NCBI GenBank assembly: GCA_025403435.1
Contig: CM046333.1
Span: forward strand, 17,447,770 to 17,511,769
Direction of reading: 5' to 3'
Length of the DNA stretch: 64,000 nucleotides
From: Artocarpus heterophyllus
Taxonomy: Eukaryota > Streptophyta > Magnoliopsida > Rosales > Moraceae
Positions 11,341 to 23,021 of this stretch are shown in pieces. The position numbers were made by a program, and so were the translations under genes. The notes under the pieces were generated by a model. The model was not told where the DNA came from, ran no database searches, and worked only from the letters and a program-made list of their open reading frames with translations. The stretch's first letter is position 1; every line of letters begins with the position of its first letter.

Positions 11341-12480
11341 AAAGTTTGAGGTTCAGCCTATAGCATGTAGGTTAGAAAGTTAGGTCCAAATGATTTTTTT
11401 GTCCTTGCCCTTTTGCTTCGTCTAGGCTCTTCCTCTTCATATTCAATTTCAACTTCTTGATGATCCTGACTATTCTCTTCAATAGTCTTAAACGTTCGTT
11501 TAGATGAACTTGGACCAACCTCTTTGGATTTGCAAGGAAATACATGTTCAAAAAATGATGCATTCCTAGATTCCATTATCGTGTTCTTGTGAATCTCAGG
11601 GTTTTTAGATTCATACACAAGGAACCGATTAGCACTACTGTTGTGGGTATAACCAATGAAGATGCAATCAACTGTTTTTGGACCTATTTTTATCTTCTTT
11701 GGTGTAGGTACCATTACCTTTGCAAGACACCCCCACACTCTCAAGTATTTGTAAGAAGGCTTTCTAGCTTTCCACAATTCATAAGGGGTCTTGTCTTCTT
11801 TCTTCTGGGGTACCTTATTTGAAAGGTAATTAGCCGATAAAATGGCTTCCCCCCACATGCTCTATGGCAATCCAGTACTTATCAGCATCGCATTCATCAT
11901 ATCCTTTAAGTTACGATTTTTGCGTTCAGCCACACCATTTGACTGAGGTGAATAAGGTGGCGTAACCTCATGGATAATACCATGTTGTGCACAAAATTCA
12001 CTAAATGGTGCTACATATTCACCACCACGGTCACTTCTTACATCTTAATTTTCTTATTAAGTTGGTTTTCAACTTATTGCTTATAGAGAGCAAACTTCTC
12101 TATAACTTCATCTTTGCTTTTAAGCAAATATACATAGCAATATTTTGTGTTATCATCTATGAATGTAACAAAATATTTATTCCCACCTCTAGTTTGAATA
12201 AATTTTAAGTCACAAACATCGCTATGTATCAAATCAAGTGGCTCGGTACTTCTATCAATCATTTGGTATGAAGATCTCGTTAGTTTTGCCTCTACACATA
12301 TTTCACATTTGTGTTTGGGATCAATATTAAATGTGGGTATGTGATTCAAGTTAATTAATCTACGCAAAGTATTATAATTAACATGACCTAGTCTACCATG
12401 CCATAAATTAGAAGACTCAAGCATATAAGTGAAAGACTTTTTAATTTTATTGATGGAATTGGGCTTAACAGCCATTACAT
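11341..12480 (-). pseudogene. copia-1 integrase, broken
   Basis: Minus-strand integrase remnant. It begins with a GAG-pre-integrase zinc-binding region: H-x4-H in LWHGRLGHVN (around 12382-12403) and C-x2-C in CEICVEAK (around 12284-12312). The first core aspartate lies in LIHSDVCDL and the second region in FVTFIDDNTKY. A stop interrupts the frame at 12074. Degraded text up to 11860 includes a recognisable SQ..GVAERKNR-like segment where the third catalytic residue should sit. The next open stretch (11858-11358) carries YELWKARKPSYKYLRVWGC and GPKTVDCIFIGY, the typical copia integrase C-terminal part, and then an acidic linker with RRSKRARTKK before the reverse transcriptase. At least three breaks. 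Confidence 0.92.
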
Positions 12481-12487
12481 TCATTTT

Positions 12488-12882
12488 CTACATCCCATCT
12501 TTCACATAATCCTTTCCCACACACATTTCATGTTTAGACAAAACTATTTTATCAGCTTCAAAAGCCATCTTGAAGCCATGTGAACTCAGCAGAGTTCCAG
12601 AAAGGAGATTCTTCCGAGTATTAGGCACATACAGTACATTTTGCAGCTTGACTTCCTTGCCTGATGTCATTTTTAGAAACACCATCCCTTGGCCCTTGAT
12701 CTCAGATGTGGCAGAGTTGCCCATATATAGCTTCTCCCTAAAATCTGACAGTACGAGTTCAACAAAAGCAGCTCTATCACAGCAGACATGGCGTGTGGCC
12801 CAGTGTCTAGCCACCACTCCTTTGGGTTGGAGTCCACCATGTTGACTTCAGAGATCACGGTAGAGAGACTGATGTCTGACAC
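12488..12882 (-). pseudogene. copia-1 aspartic protease, frameshifted
   Basis: Minus-strand protease remnant between gag and integrase. The active-site motif WWLDTG is intact, with DTG encoded at 12799-12807. The sequence changes frame directly after it, and the expected continuation is found one frame over (TRHVCCDRAAF). The rest of the domain reads on with GQGMVFLKM and LQNVLYVPNTRKNLLS, typical of the copia protease C-terminus. The frame ends at a stop at 12488, just before the integrase zinc-binding region. Protease would cleave the element polyprotein, but this copy cannot be made in one piece. Confidence 0.9.
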
Positions 12883-12899
12883 TTCTTGTGTGATGGATC

Positions 12900-13831
12900 T
12901 ACCACACTAGCCTCTTTCTTCTTGTTTCTCTTCGGCAGCCTACAATCTGCCGACTTGTGACCCATCTTGTCACAGTTGAAACATTTTCCTTGGAATTTCT
13001 GCTTCTTTGAAATTCCACCGTTAGGCCCCAGCTTGGACCCCGACTTGTTTTTCTTGTTCTTGGAGCTTTTATCATGCTCTACCACATTTGCTTTAGCAAC
13101 AGACTTGTTAAAAAGCTTTTTCTCAGATCTTCTATTGTCTTCCTTAATGCGAAGTCGAACAATAAGATCTTCAATGCTCGTTTCTTTACGCTTGTGTTTC
13201 AGATAGTTCTTGAAGTCATTCCACGCAGGGGGTAGCATCTCTATGATTGCAGCTACCTAGAAAGACTCACTAATTACCATTCCTTCAGCATGAATTTCAT
13301 GAATGAGTAATTGCAGTTCTTGTACTTGACTAATTACAGTCTTGGAATCTACCATTCTGTAGTTCATGAACCGTCCAACTATGAACTTCTTAGCACCAGC
13401 ATCTTCTAGTTTGTATTTATGGTCCAAGGACTCCCATACTTCTTTGGCTGTTTTTTTGGGACTGTACACATTATAAAGTGCATCAGTTAAGCCATTCAAA
13501 TATAATTCTTGCACAAGAAGTCAGAATGCTTCCATGCTTCAACAGGAAGCAAGGTCTAAGCATCTGTTTCATCCTCTCTAACAGTAGGAGGATCCTCTTT
13601 CAAGAATCTCATAAGATTAAGTGTTGTTAAATAGAACAACATCTTTTGTTGCCAAGTTTTAAAATTTAGTCCATTAAATTTTTTAGGTTTTTCATTGTGG
13701 TTCACAGGAACTGTAACCGACAAAGGTTGCGTCGAGGTCACGGCATGAACCCGAGGAGACGGCACTGGTGTCTCAGAAGTGCTCCCAGTTGGAACATTCT
13801 CAGTTGGAACAACATTCATATTATCACCCAT
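12900..13831 (-). pseudogene. copia-1 gag, broken
   Basis: Minus-strand capsid gene of copia-1, starting at the ATG at 13831. The N-terminal third carries KKFNGLNFKTWQQKMLFYL, the usual copia gag opening. A stop follows at 13556. The next open part (13514-13257) has [20 protein letters not shown] and a [18 protein letters not shown] segment, typical of the UBN2/gag domain. A further stop at 13257 precedes the C-terminal part (13238-12855), which holds a lysine-rich stretch and an intact CCHC zinc knuckle, CFNCDKMGHKSADC (about 12942-12983), for RNA binding. About three breaks separate the pieces. Confidence 0.92.
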
Positions 13832-15245
13832 TTCTAAAAATTAGAACCACAAATTAGTTTCCTTTAAAATAATTAAAAAATACTAAAAGGAAACAAAATT
13901 GAGAACAAATGTTAATTGAACAATTATATAATCTAAGAACCAATAATAAAAGTTATATATTAAAACAATTTAATACAACATATTGCTAAAAGCAAAACGT
14001 AACAGTAAAAGGAAAACTATTATATTATAACATAAACGTACAAACCAAAACATTTATAAAATAAATGTTTTGATTAAAACATAACAAACTCTATACTGTA
14101 AAGGTTTTTAATAAACAGTGAACAAACTGTTTATAACAAATGTTTTCTACAAAACTGAAACCGAGAACAAGCTGTAAATGTTTATATAACAAATGTTTTG
14201 ATAAGAAAAACAACAATATTCATGTATATACATAAACACGTAGAAAGCATTAAAGCCAAGACATCTATGAAAAGGCTACCTAAAAAAAACTGTTCAATGC
14301 ACTATAAAAAAAGTCCAAAAATTTTAAACAATTATGTGGTAGTAAATGATTCCAATAATGCAACCACCCAAAATATAGTGCCAAAAACAAACGTATAAAA
14401 ACAAAGACAAAACCAAATGTTATAAATCTATATATGTAACAGAAGCTCAAAATAAACTCTTAGAATCAAACAATTAAAACTAATTAAACCACTGAAAATG
14501 GATCAATGTACAAAAACCAAAAAACTGTTTTAAACTTTTATATATAAACGTAATATATATATATATATATATATTAAAGACAAAGCAAAAATTAACAGTA
14601 ACTTAAAGCTTTAATAACTTATAATAACAAAAACTACAAAACTGCAACAATAATATATATGACAGTAAACCATTAACAGTAATAAACCGATATATATATA
14701 CACATACAGAGCATGTAAACCGTATATAACATTAACTAATTAATATAACTGCAACAACCATTTATAATGAAAACAATGACAAACCTCTAACGCTGGTGTA
14801 TATAACATAAATTATAGATGGAATGTATACAAAAGATTTCCCTATAGTTAACAACAAACAAAGTCAGTAAGTAACGTTTTCCAAACTAAATAGCAGAAAG
14901 CGAGAATTCAAAAGTAAACATATATGAATCAAAAACTATTCCTTCGATTCAAACAGCCTATCCATCGTTGTAAACAACCCATGCAATGAAACATGTACAT
15001 ATATATACACACACACGAGAACAAAGATTAATATACAATCCGAACGAAAAAAAATTAATAAAATAGACTAAACAATTATGTGTGTTATGGCAAATAACAA
15101 AACAACATAAGTCAAGATACGTAATGGTTTGAAGCCAATATATATATATATATATATATATAATAATAATGTAGTCAATCAGAAGCAATATTCTATCTTC
15201 AAATCCAACAACCTGTTTATCTTGAGAGAAAATCTGTTTTAAGAT
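13832..15245 (-). other. copia-1 leader, AT-rich, no gene
   Basis: About 1.4 kb between the 5' LTR and gag, strongly AT-rich, with TA microsatellites at about 14547-14574 and 15139-15163. The base after the LTR on the minus strand starts ATCTTAAAACAG, which does not match the usual initiator-tRNA-Met primer site, so the primer is not identified. No frame of interest. Confidence 0.75.
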
Positions 15246-15954
15246 TGTTAGCAATATATTGGATGGATAAAATGAACAGATTACAATTGTAAAATTGAAA
15301 TTTGAAATTAAAGAAAACAGAGACAATAAAACCTTTAACTTCAATGGAAGCAACGCAATGTGAAAATTAGATGAAAATGGTCGAGACACGTGTAGGTCAC
15401 GCTTTCATTATAACAGATTTGTCCCCTCCAGTTGTGCACGAGGATTCTACGGACGTCTGTCTCCTAGGATACAACGACTACCAACATAAACTTAAGCACT
15501 ATTGGATATCGTTTCTGGCAAACTTGAAACTGCTTTTTCTTCTATCACCAAAAACGACTACAACAAAAACTAGATGGAGCTTGAAAAACAAAGGAAAAAA
15601 CTCTATGACTTGGTGAGTGCAAATTCTAAGTATTTGTGTGTGTCTTAAACATGTGGAGGAGAGTTCATTATATAGGCTTAAGAGAATAGACGTTACAATT
15701 CACAATATAATGAGGCATTATTCAGAATTTATGTGCATAATGACACTGGTTGCAACCTTCCATTTTCCATGATAATAGTGCTCATAATCTCCCATTAAAT
15801 CATTAGTTGTAACCCTCCATTTTCTATAATTATGAAACTTATAATCACCTATTAATCCATGCCTTTGGGTGTTACAACATGAGGTTTATGACCTCCATTA
15901 ATATCCACCAATGAGTATCAATTTCTCATTCACCCAATTGCCATTTTTCCAACA
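15246..15954 (-). repeat. copia-1 5' LTR
   Basis: 709 bp, the partner of 5493-6201. TATA-like box on the minus strand at 15665-15676. Target duplication CACCG follows at 15955-15959. Confidence 0.93.
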
Positions 15955-16060
15955 CACCGCACCTTCTAAAATCGCCAAGCTTTAACTAGAAATGTTGGCT
16001 ATCCTTTCCACATTAAATTAACCAAGGCATTGAGAATCTATGAACTTGATTTTGGATTTA

Positions 16061-16226
16061 GTGGGTGTTTGGTAGGGTAGTTAGAACCGTTAATTAGAAC
16101 TGTTTTTACTGAAGCATATGAGAACTTTACACTGTAGTGAATTTTTTTTTATTATTACTGTAACATGTGAGAGCTTTATACCGTTCATAATTCAAAAAGT
16201 GATCCGAACCACAGCTGCCAAACATA
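16061..16226. mobile_element. Possible degraded MITE
   Basis: GGGTGTTTGGTAGGG near 16064 faces CTGCCAAACATAG ending near 16226, which gives partly matching inverted ends of the Tourist/hAT-MITE kind (TGTTTGG..CCAAACA). Interior is AT-rich and non-coding. Ends are diverged and no clear target duplication was found. Confidence 0.35.
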
Positions 16227-17201
16227 GAAGTTTGTTAACTCATAAATATTTCCAATTGTTTGGATTTCATACAGTAAGCTCTACGAGATGTATGAACTCT
16301 CAAGAAAAGATTATCTCATAGTTTGTCTCAAGGAATGCAGTGTAATCAATTCTTCCTCAATATGGAATGGATTCTAGTTTGGCTAAGGAAGTGGATATAA
16401 ATTGAGAGCATTTTCTATGGTTCTTTAATAACTTCAAACCTCGAAATGCTCCTATATATTGAAAAAAGCCAAAATAAAAAAATTTGGACCTCTGTCTAAT
16501 AGATGAAAATACAGTTCTTTTGAATAATCTGGTGAATTACTTCCAATTGACCAGTAGATTACCGTGACTGCTACAAACTCTAGAGCTTGTAATTCATATA
16601 GCAGTTTGCTTTCTCTCAACCGATGGTATACGAGACTACTCCATGGCCAGTAACTCACTAGTTGACGGCTAGAAATATATCTATTTTAGTAGTGTCAGTA
16701 GATCGGTGTAAGTTACCATACAAGTTGGATCTTTTGTTCAATTTGTAACACTTTCAAAAATTATTTTTCAAACAAGTTGGTTTTGATAAAATTTAAGACC
16801 AAATTTTGTTTCAAAAATATTTATATTACTTTAGATTAAAACCCTTGATAAACTTGGTATGCAATTTTGAAAAGTATAGAATTTTAAAATGTGTGTATGC
16901 ATTGAACCAAAATTAAAATAATCTTAATCAATTACTCAAAGTATCAATACAAGACTCGCCAATGATTTTACGCTACGTAGACTTATACTTTCCAGCTTCA
17001 AACTCCAAATGAAGTAACTTGAAGTCGATCTTTAACCTTTATAATCAAAGGACTTTTTGTAGTCTTTCTCATCTTGAGGTTGTTGAAATCTTTGATATAA
17101 TTTAAGCTTTACACTCAAGATAGATTGTTAAAAATTTATAATCAATAGTTTATTATCATCAAAAAATAATGATTTAATTCATTGAATCTTTGGAGCCAAC
17201 A

Positions 17202-17923
17202 AGTAATACATGGAAACGCGCATCCATGTGTCCCAAATGCATACTATTGGTGCCAACGCTAGTGTAGACACTACGTTGGGCTTTTTTCTTATTAGTCTTG
17301 GTTTACTAAAAAAAAAATCTAAAAGAGTTAGAGCTAGAAAGGGGACATAACAGGTATACATAATTTAAGATTTAATAATTATTTGTAAGATACTTATCTT
17401 ATAATATAATTATTAATTGTCGTTTGATCTATATATCAGAAACAAAAACTGCACTTTTAAATTATATATAAATTAAGAAAAATCTATAAAGTACATATTT
17501 AAGGTCATCCATTGTCATAATCATTTACCATGTGAATTTACCCTCTGCATAATAATCATAATTGTAGCTAGATTGTCATTTCTATTTAACCACTCAAATT
17601 AAACTTCTTTGTCCATGAGTATTGTAAACTCTTTAATGAGTGACTTGTTCGTTAACAAATCAATAATGAGGATTTAAGTTATATATTTGATATCAATATT
17701 AAATAATGACGAATACGCTTTCACACAAATTTGCAAATTAATACTAATGGAAATGTGATCTTTTTCTTCAATGGATCCCAAATCTATGAAATATTATTTC
17801 TACAAAACCACCATTTAAACTCTACAAATTAGAACTTATAGTTCAAACCATAAAGTTATAAACCACACCTTTTGATGAGTGAGTACTTTACTCACAAATC
17901 AATTATTTTTTAAGTTTAAATAT
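17202..17923. other. AT-rich DNA, nothing recognised
   Basis: No frame, inverted ends or repeat structure that I can support. Confidence 0.5.
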
Positions 17924-19313
17924 TGTGAAAATCCTCAAGTATTTGTGATATTTTGATTTTTTTGGTGTTATTTTATAGGAAATTAATAAAATGGGGGCTA
18001 AAGGATTTTTTTGGCATAAAAAAATAAGCTTAAAATGGAAATTTCAGGTGGAACAAAGCCCGCTGGGCACCCATGGGAGCGTGCAGCACGCTGGCCGCAC
18101 GCATTAGGGGCCCCGCCCCAGGCCTACAGGCGAACCTGTGAGCGCTCAATGTGTGCAGTAGCAGGCCACCCAAGGCCCGCATGCACTAGGGCACATTGGG
18201 GGGCTAAACATGCTGATTTCACATTTTGGCCTATCTTGGACCTAAATTCCTGATCTAATGGCTGAAATTGAATATTGACAAAGCCTACCACTTAAAAAAC
18301 CCAAAAGACCCAAAAATATATAAAAGGAGGCACATCTCCCAAGGAGGGTTTTTGTGGGAAATTGGGGGAAGAAACCCATGAGTGAGAGCCAAAATTCTAA
18401 GGAGAGAAGGGCTTGAAGTTGAAGATTCTTTGAGGATTTTGGTGAATTCCTAGAGGATTCAAGACTTGAAATTTATCTCCATAAAGAGTTTCTTCTTCCT
18501 TTCTCTCTACCCAAATCTTCACTGAAATTTGTATTTGTATTTGCATGTTAAACATATTTACTTCTATGGATTTCATGAAGAGATTAGTAATCAATTTGTC
18601 TATGTTTGCTTAGATTTCCTATTCTAGGGTTTGACATAGTTTGATTTGGATTATGTTTCGATTATTTTGTCAATTGTTAATGAAATTTCCATTTTAATTC
18701 ATTTATGTTTCTATATACTTAATACTTCTAGTTTATTTGGCCAATGAATTAGTTGATTTGATTTATGAATTTCGATGCTAGGGAGAGATTGACTCATTTA
18801 CCATTACTTGGGAAACATAGTCTTTGTTGTTTTGAGACCCAGGAGGGTTGAGAACACCTAAATAATCAATTTAAGGGTTAAGCTTAATGAATGCATAGGG
18901 AAACAAGTTAGATAGAGATATTGACTTGAATATCAACACATAAAATCTCATTTGACGCTCGATGGGGGCAATGAGGTAAGCTTAGGATCCTAGATTAACG
19001 AATTGGATGAAATGAAGTTAATAATCACGAAATAGGAAGAGCGTAGGAAGAATTAAGTTAAATCAAGTCCCTAGACACATTATCACATAGATTATTCATA
19101 TTGTAAGTTATTTCTTTTGTTTTATGGTTTTGTTTTCTTTTAATTTAGTTGCTTTAGAGTTTAATTGCTTAAATAAAGCTTAGATCATTGTAGTTGTAGT
19201 AATTAGCTAGTTTTTTAGATTTCAATCTTCGTGGGAGACGACAACCCTTAACTCACCAATCCTATATTAAAACTTGACCCTATGCTCTTACGGGTATAGG
19301 TTAAGCCTTATCA
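17924..19313 (+). mobile_element. Ty3/gypsy-type LTR (Tat/Athila-like), solo or truncated
   Basis: Starts TGTGAAAATCCTCAAG and ends AAGCCTTATCA, about 1.39 kb. Layout fits plant Tat/Athila-type LTRs: a GC-rich part (18040-18210), a TATA box (AATATATAAAAGG, about 18315-18327), a following untranslated-like part and an end containing CGTGGGAGACGACAACCC and CTCTTACGGGTATAGG, which resemble known LTR 3' ends in those lineages. No primer site follows, and flanking pentamers do not match, so whether it is solo or a truncated element is unknown. A 72-codon frame at 18035 is not credible. Confidence 0.55.
18315..18327 (+). promoter_or_regulatory. TATA box of gypsy LTR
   Basis: AATATATAAAAGG in the expected position, downstream of the GC-rich part of the LTR. 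Confidence 0.55.
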
Positions 19314-19841
19314 TCTGTCCAAACTTGCGCACTAAACAAATCTTAATATGATAATGATGTCATTGCTATGGATAATGTAGATCTAAGATAGAAAATATCT
19401 CATCAACCTGTGAATCAAAGAAAGTAAGAAACAGTATTTGTCTCATCTGGTTTAGTCTTACAAATATATTTCATTTTTAAGAATTATTAATATCAATGGC
19501 CCCTTGAACTGCAGGGTCTTCTTAATTTGCCCCTTGAACTTTAAAAATCACTACTTTCCACCTTTAACTTTTAAAAGTTCTCACGTTGCCCCTTCCATCC
19601 TTTTTTCTGTCAAAAGAAATGTAACTTTTGTCCATATGACTTATACATGAGTCACTTTAAGGGCAAAAACAAAAATTTGGGTCTCCTACTTCTTTCTTCA
19701 CATTTAGGGCTTTGCTAGAATTTGTCTGCAACTTTTTTTCTCTTTTTCTGTGAAAAAAAGAAAGATAAACTTGGGAAAAGAAGCTTGGATGCAAGCTTAT
19801 GGTCCACAAGCAACCCTCTTTGACTCCTCTAGGGTATCACA

Positions 19842-20130
19842 AGCAACCTGGATGTCTTAAAAAGTTAAGAAGGAAAAAACCTCATTAGATGCCACGTATA
19901 GTAACACCTCGGTACAAACTAACCAAAAATATGGCACTTGCGGTGAGCATGGATGTAATAAGAGATCTTGCATGAAGAGGAAGCATTTGAAACCAGTAAA
20001 ATTTCCAGTTTTTCAATCGGTAAATAACAAACTTTTAATATATTATATATTTTATACTAACTTTTTTCTTTTTCGTTACAGTGAAGCAGTGGCCAACTAA
20101 GTCATGAATCACAAGCTAGTCAAGGCTCAC
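19842..20130 (+). pseudogene. MuDR-type transposase, C-terminal zinc-knuckle exon
   Basis: Plus-strand remnant of the extreme C-terminus of a Mutator-like transposase. A basic stretch reading PGCLKKLRRKKP (family form 'PGRPKKxRRK') is followed, after a frame change, by YGTCGEHGCNKRSCMKRK at about 19930-19985. The family's knuckle is C-x2-C-x4-H-x4-C-like (CSxCGxxGHNKRTC). Here the first Cys is Tyr and the His is Cys, so zinc binding is lost. The exon appears to end at 20019, followed by a GT..AG intron at 20020-20081 with a TACTAAC branch site at about 20055 and a T-rich tract. The main catalytic part of the transposase was not found upstream. Confidence 0.65.
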
Positions 20131-20633
20131 AAAATAGCATGAGGATAGAAGGGAAGGACAAAGCTTAGTTCAAGTGGCGACATGATCTTTTTGACGTTGG
20201 CATATTTTAAAAACTTGTGTTTGGTGTATTAAAGATATCAATGTAGAAGCTAAACTTGTGTTTGGTGTTTGTATTGTTGGTTTTTTGTTTTTGGTTTTTT
20301 TTTTTTTGTTTTTTTTTTTCTCTTTTATTCAACCAATGTGTAGAAGTAAAGCTTTGGATGCCAAAGCTAATATATGACTTTGCGATGTTAAATACATAAT
20401 TTGAGCAAGTTTTATATGGCTTAGGTTTAACTTTTCAAATCACGTTCTTTTTATAAGCTATTATATGTCATATGCCATAAAAAGCAAAAAATTATTTAAA
20501 TCAAATTCTTTCTTTCTCTAACATAAACTTCATTCATTCACACAAGGAAGGCAAGTACTTGTTAGGAACAGTAGGACAAATGAACATCAAACACATTAGA
20601 AACAAAGTTGACTTAATTTCGTGTGTGTGTGTA

Positions 20634-20656
20634 TCTATATATATATATATATATAC
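20634..20656 (+). repeat. TA microsatellite
   Basis: ATCTATATATATATATATA run within the Mutator-like remnant. Confidence 0.9.
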
Positions 20657-20760
20657 GGATTAGTTTATGTCAGATCCGTCAAACTTACGATTGTACATTT
20701 AAGATAAAAAAATACACAAAATTACAACATAATTCTTGTACTTTTGCATTGTCTTCTCGA

Positions 20761-20964
20761 TTATGTATATTCCTGTTTCTTCAATCTCAACGTTTCATCT
20801 TTCAAATTTAATAGGATTTCTTTTTTTAACTCCTCATCGTTAATGCATAATTCATCTTCTTTATTATTTAAATTTCTCAACAAAGCAAGTACTACTTCTT
20901 TTGCCCTTTCATACATTGGAGGATCAATCCAATCAAAAGACTTGCAACCAATATTTTTATCTTT
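20761..20964 (-). pseudogene. GRF-type zinc-finger gene fragment, last exon
   Basis: Minus-strand exon starting right after a polypyrimidine tract and AG (T15-GCAG, 20965-20985). It reads KDKNIGCKSFDWIDPP, which fits the end of a GRF zinc finger (family form 'C-G-F-F-x-W'), and then MYERAKEVVLALLRNLN and a lysine/glutamate-rich, probably coiled-coil tail with a stop at 20761. Upstream, at about 21040-21130, the minus strand has degraded text compatible with the first half of the domain (TxWKATINN-like), with stops. GRF modules bind single-stranded nucleic acid in known proteins. In plants short GRF genes occur both as host genes and inside transposons. Here it is most likely a transposon-associated or captured fragment. 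Not translated intact. Confidence 0.55.
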
Positions 20965-21307
20965 CTGCAAAAAAAAAAAAAAAAGAAAATAGTCCACAAT
21001 ACCCAAGACAAAAAATGAAAAATTATCAGAATAGTTATCATTCACCATGGGCCACAAATAATCCTGCAAGGTCGATTGTTATTTATGGTCGCTTTCCATC
21101 ATGTTTTGAGGTCTAGCTTGTTTTTCTCCCCTAAATCCTCAAAGAGTCCTTTCCATTTCTAAATCTAGAGGTAGAATCTTCAAGCTTCGAGCTCTTCTCA
21201 TCAACTGTTCAAGGCAACAATTATCAAAGTTTAGTACAATCTAAATAAAACAAAAACCTAAATTAAAATTGAGTCATTTGGTCACAATATTGGCTAAATC
21301 TTCAAAA

Positions 21308-21338
21308 TATTTAATCTTGGGCAACAGCGTCAAAAACT
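21308..21338 (-). other. Gypsy primer-binding site, diverged
   Basis: On the minus strand this reads GTTTTTGACGCTGTTGCCC then AAGATT, matching the Athila/Tat primer region GTTTTTGGCGCCGTTGCCGG with a few changes, mostly of the C-to-T or G-to-A kind. It directly follows the end of the LTR at 21339. Confidence 0.75.
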
Positions 21339-23021
21339 TGTCAATAGCTATGCAAGTATACACATTCACAAGTAATAAAGTGAAAGTAAAGTATTGCCCC
21401 ATAGAGATTATTTTTTAAAAATTAATCAATTACTGTAAATACAATAACTCTAATTTTATTTAGGCAATTCCAATTTATAAAAGAACTAAATAATTATTTA
21501 AACTAAATTTGAACAAGTAATTAATGTTGAAGAGAACTCGATGATATGAAAGGCTAGGGGGTTTTGATTTCACTTGACTTGACTATGTTGTCCAATTCAA
21601 TAACTTCTTGATTGCTTTCATTCAAATCATTAATGTAGGTTTTTGATTTTAACCTCACTCTCTCTCTTGAGTATCAAGCAAAATATATGCAAACTAACCT
21701 AATTAGTATACCTATTAACTCAATTAATTAGGCTTTCATTATGCACAAACCAACTCTAGTGATTACCCAAGTATAATAGCCTTCCAAACTCAATATATTG
21801 TAGGTTGTGTTTCTAAAGTCTCAATACATGGAAATGAATGTCCCAAAACAAAATTTATACTTATGAAATTTCTAATCATTAGCAAACAAACTAGAATTTA
21901 AGCATGGAGAAATACAAATAATTTAGAAATGAAATTCAATCAATAAGCGACTAAAAATTCAAAACATAGTCAATAACTAGCTACAGTCCCCCTAGCTTGG
22001 GAAGTTTAGCTAGACATTAAAAATCCCATATCCATAACTAAAATCACTTCACAAATCAAATCCATGTCACTAGTAAAAATTGAGGATTACACGACGGTTT
22101 TAAACCTTCATGTAAAGCATTCACAATGGTCAAAAAACCGTCGTGAAATCGTGGAATGCTGCTAATGGCAGGTGTTAAGTGTGTTCTATAGGAGGCTACC
22201 ATGATGGTTTTTTAAAAAATAGTTGTGGAATGTGTAGATTATACGATGAAAGCCATCGTATAATCTTGGTTAATTTCTACCTTTCATGATGGTTTTTGTC
22301 AAAACTATCGTATAAGGTATAGTTTCCATGACGGTTTTTGTAAAAATGTTCATGGAAGAACAATCATCAGCAAAAAAAAAAAAAAAAAAATTCTAGAATT
22401 TCTAATTTCCCACGGGATGGCCAGTCCCATATATTATCTACAAATACAAGGGCTTGATTGCTAGTGAGTTTTAAGCAATAAAAAATATAAATAGTTGCTA
22501 TGATGGTCATAGAGGATTTTCATCAAACGTGTAGTGCGCATCACATATACAAACACATACACAAATACATAGAAAGTAATTAAAGCTAAAACTAAAACTA
22601 AAGTTAGAATTAAACAACTAAAACAAATTAGTTCACAAAAACCATAAAATAATTAAAACTAAAACAATATAACTAAAAATTAAAAAAACTAAATAATAAA
22701 AAAAGAAATGGAAAGTTACCAAATGGTGGTTGGAGGTGGGCAATGGCGAGGTTATGGAGGTAATGAGCTCAAAGAGAAGAACACTTAGAGAGTTCATCAA
22801 ACTGTAGTGAGCATCACATATACAAACACATACACAAACCATAAATAAGTAAAGCTAAAATTATATAACTAAATTTTTTTAAAAAACTAAACAATAAAAA
22901 AAGAAACAAAATTTTACTAAATGGTGGTCGGACGTGGGCCATGGTGGGTTCATAGAGGTGACGAGCTTAAAGAGAAGACACTTGAAGAGAAGAATCTTCA
23001 CAAACGAGGGATGGTGACAAA

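Larger units (their letters stand above)
5493..15954 (-). mobile_element. Ty1/copia retrotransposon, copia-1, nested with a solo LTR
   Basis: A complete but dead LTR retrotransposon read on the minus strand. Two direct LTRs of 709 bp each (5493-6201 and 15246-15954) begin TGTTGGAAAA and end GCTAACA on the minus strand, and the pentamer CACCG flanks the element at 5488-5492 and 15955-15959. Gene order is gag, protease, integrase, reverse transcriptase, RNase H, which is the Ty1/copia order. A 3017 bp solo LTR plus its 5 bp duplication lies inside the reverse transcriptase. Without it the element is about 7.44 kb. A hand count of the first ~290 LTR positions gives about 24 differences between the two LTRs, so it is not recent. 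Every coding region carries stops or frameshifts. The lineage within copia is not decided. Confidence 0.95.
5111..17201. mobile_element. Possible old LTR split by copia-1
   Basis: A segment starting TGTTAGCATAAAAAAATGAC at 5111 and one ending GGAGCCAACA at 17201 would together make a TG..CA element of about 1.6 kb once copia-1 (5493-15954 plus one 5 bp duplication) is removed. The ATCATCAAAAAATAATG text near the right end fits a common plant LTR terminus. The flanking pentamers (AGTGT left, AGTAA right) agree at only three positions, so the call is tentative. Confidence 0.35.
19490..21250. mobile_element. Mutator-like element remnant
   Basis: Contains a mudrA-type transposase C-terminal exon on the plus strand and a GRF zinc-finger exon on the minus strand. 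The left part (19497-19580) repeats CCCCTTGAACT, text often found at ends of plant Mutator-like elements. A matching right inverted end was not found, and the right side abuts a gypsy primer site at 21308, so the boundaries are uncertain. Confidence 0.55.

Noticed and set aside
14958..15389. 143-codon minus-strand frame rich in Ile, Tyr and Phe
   Set aside because: Composed of AT-rich leader and TA microsatellite of copia-1, extending into the LTR; no family match.
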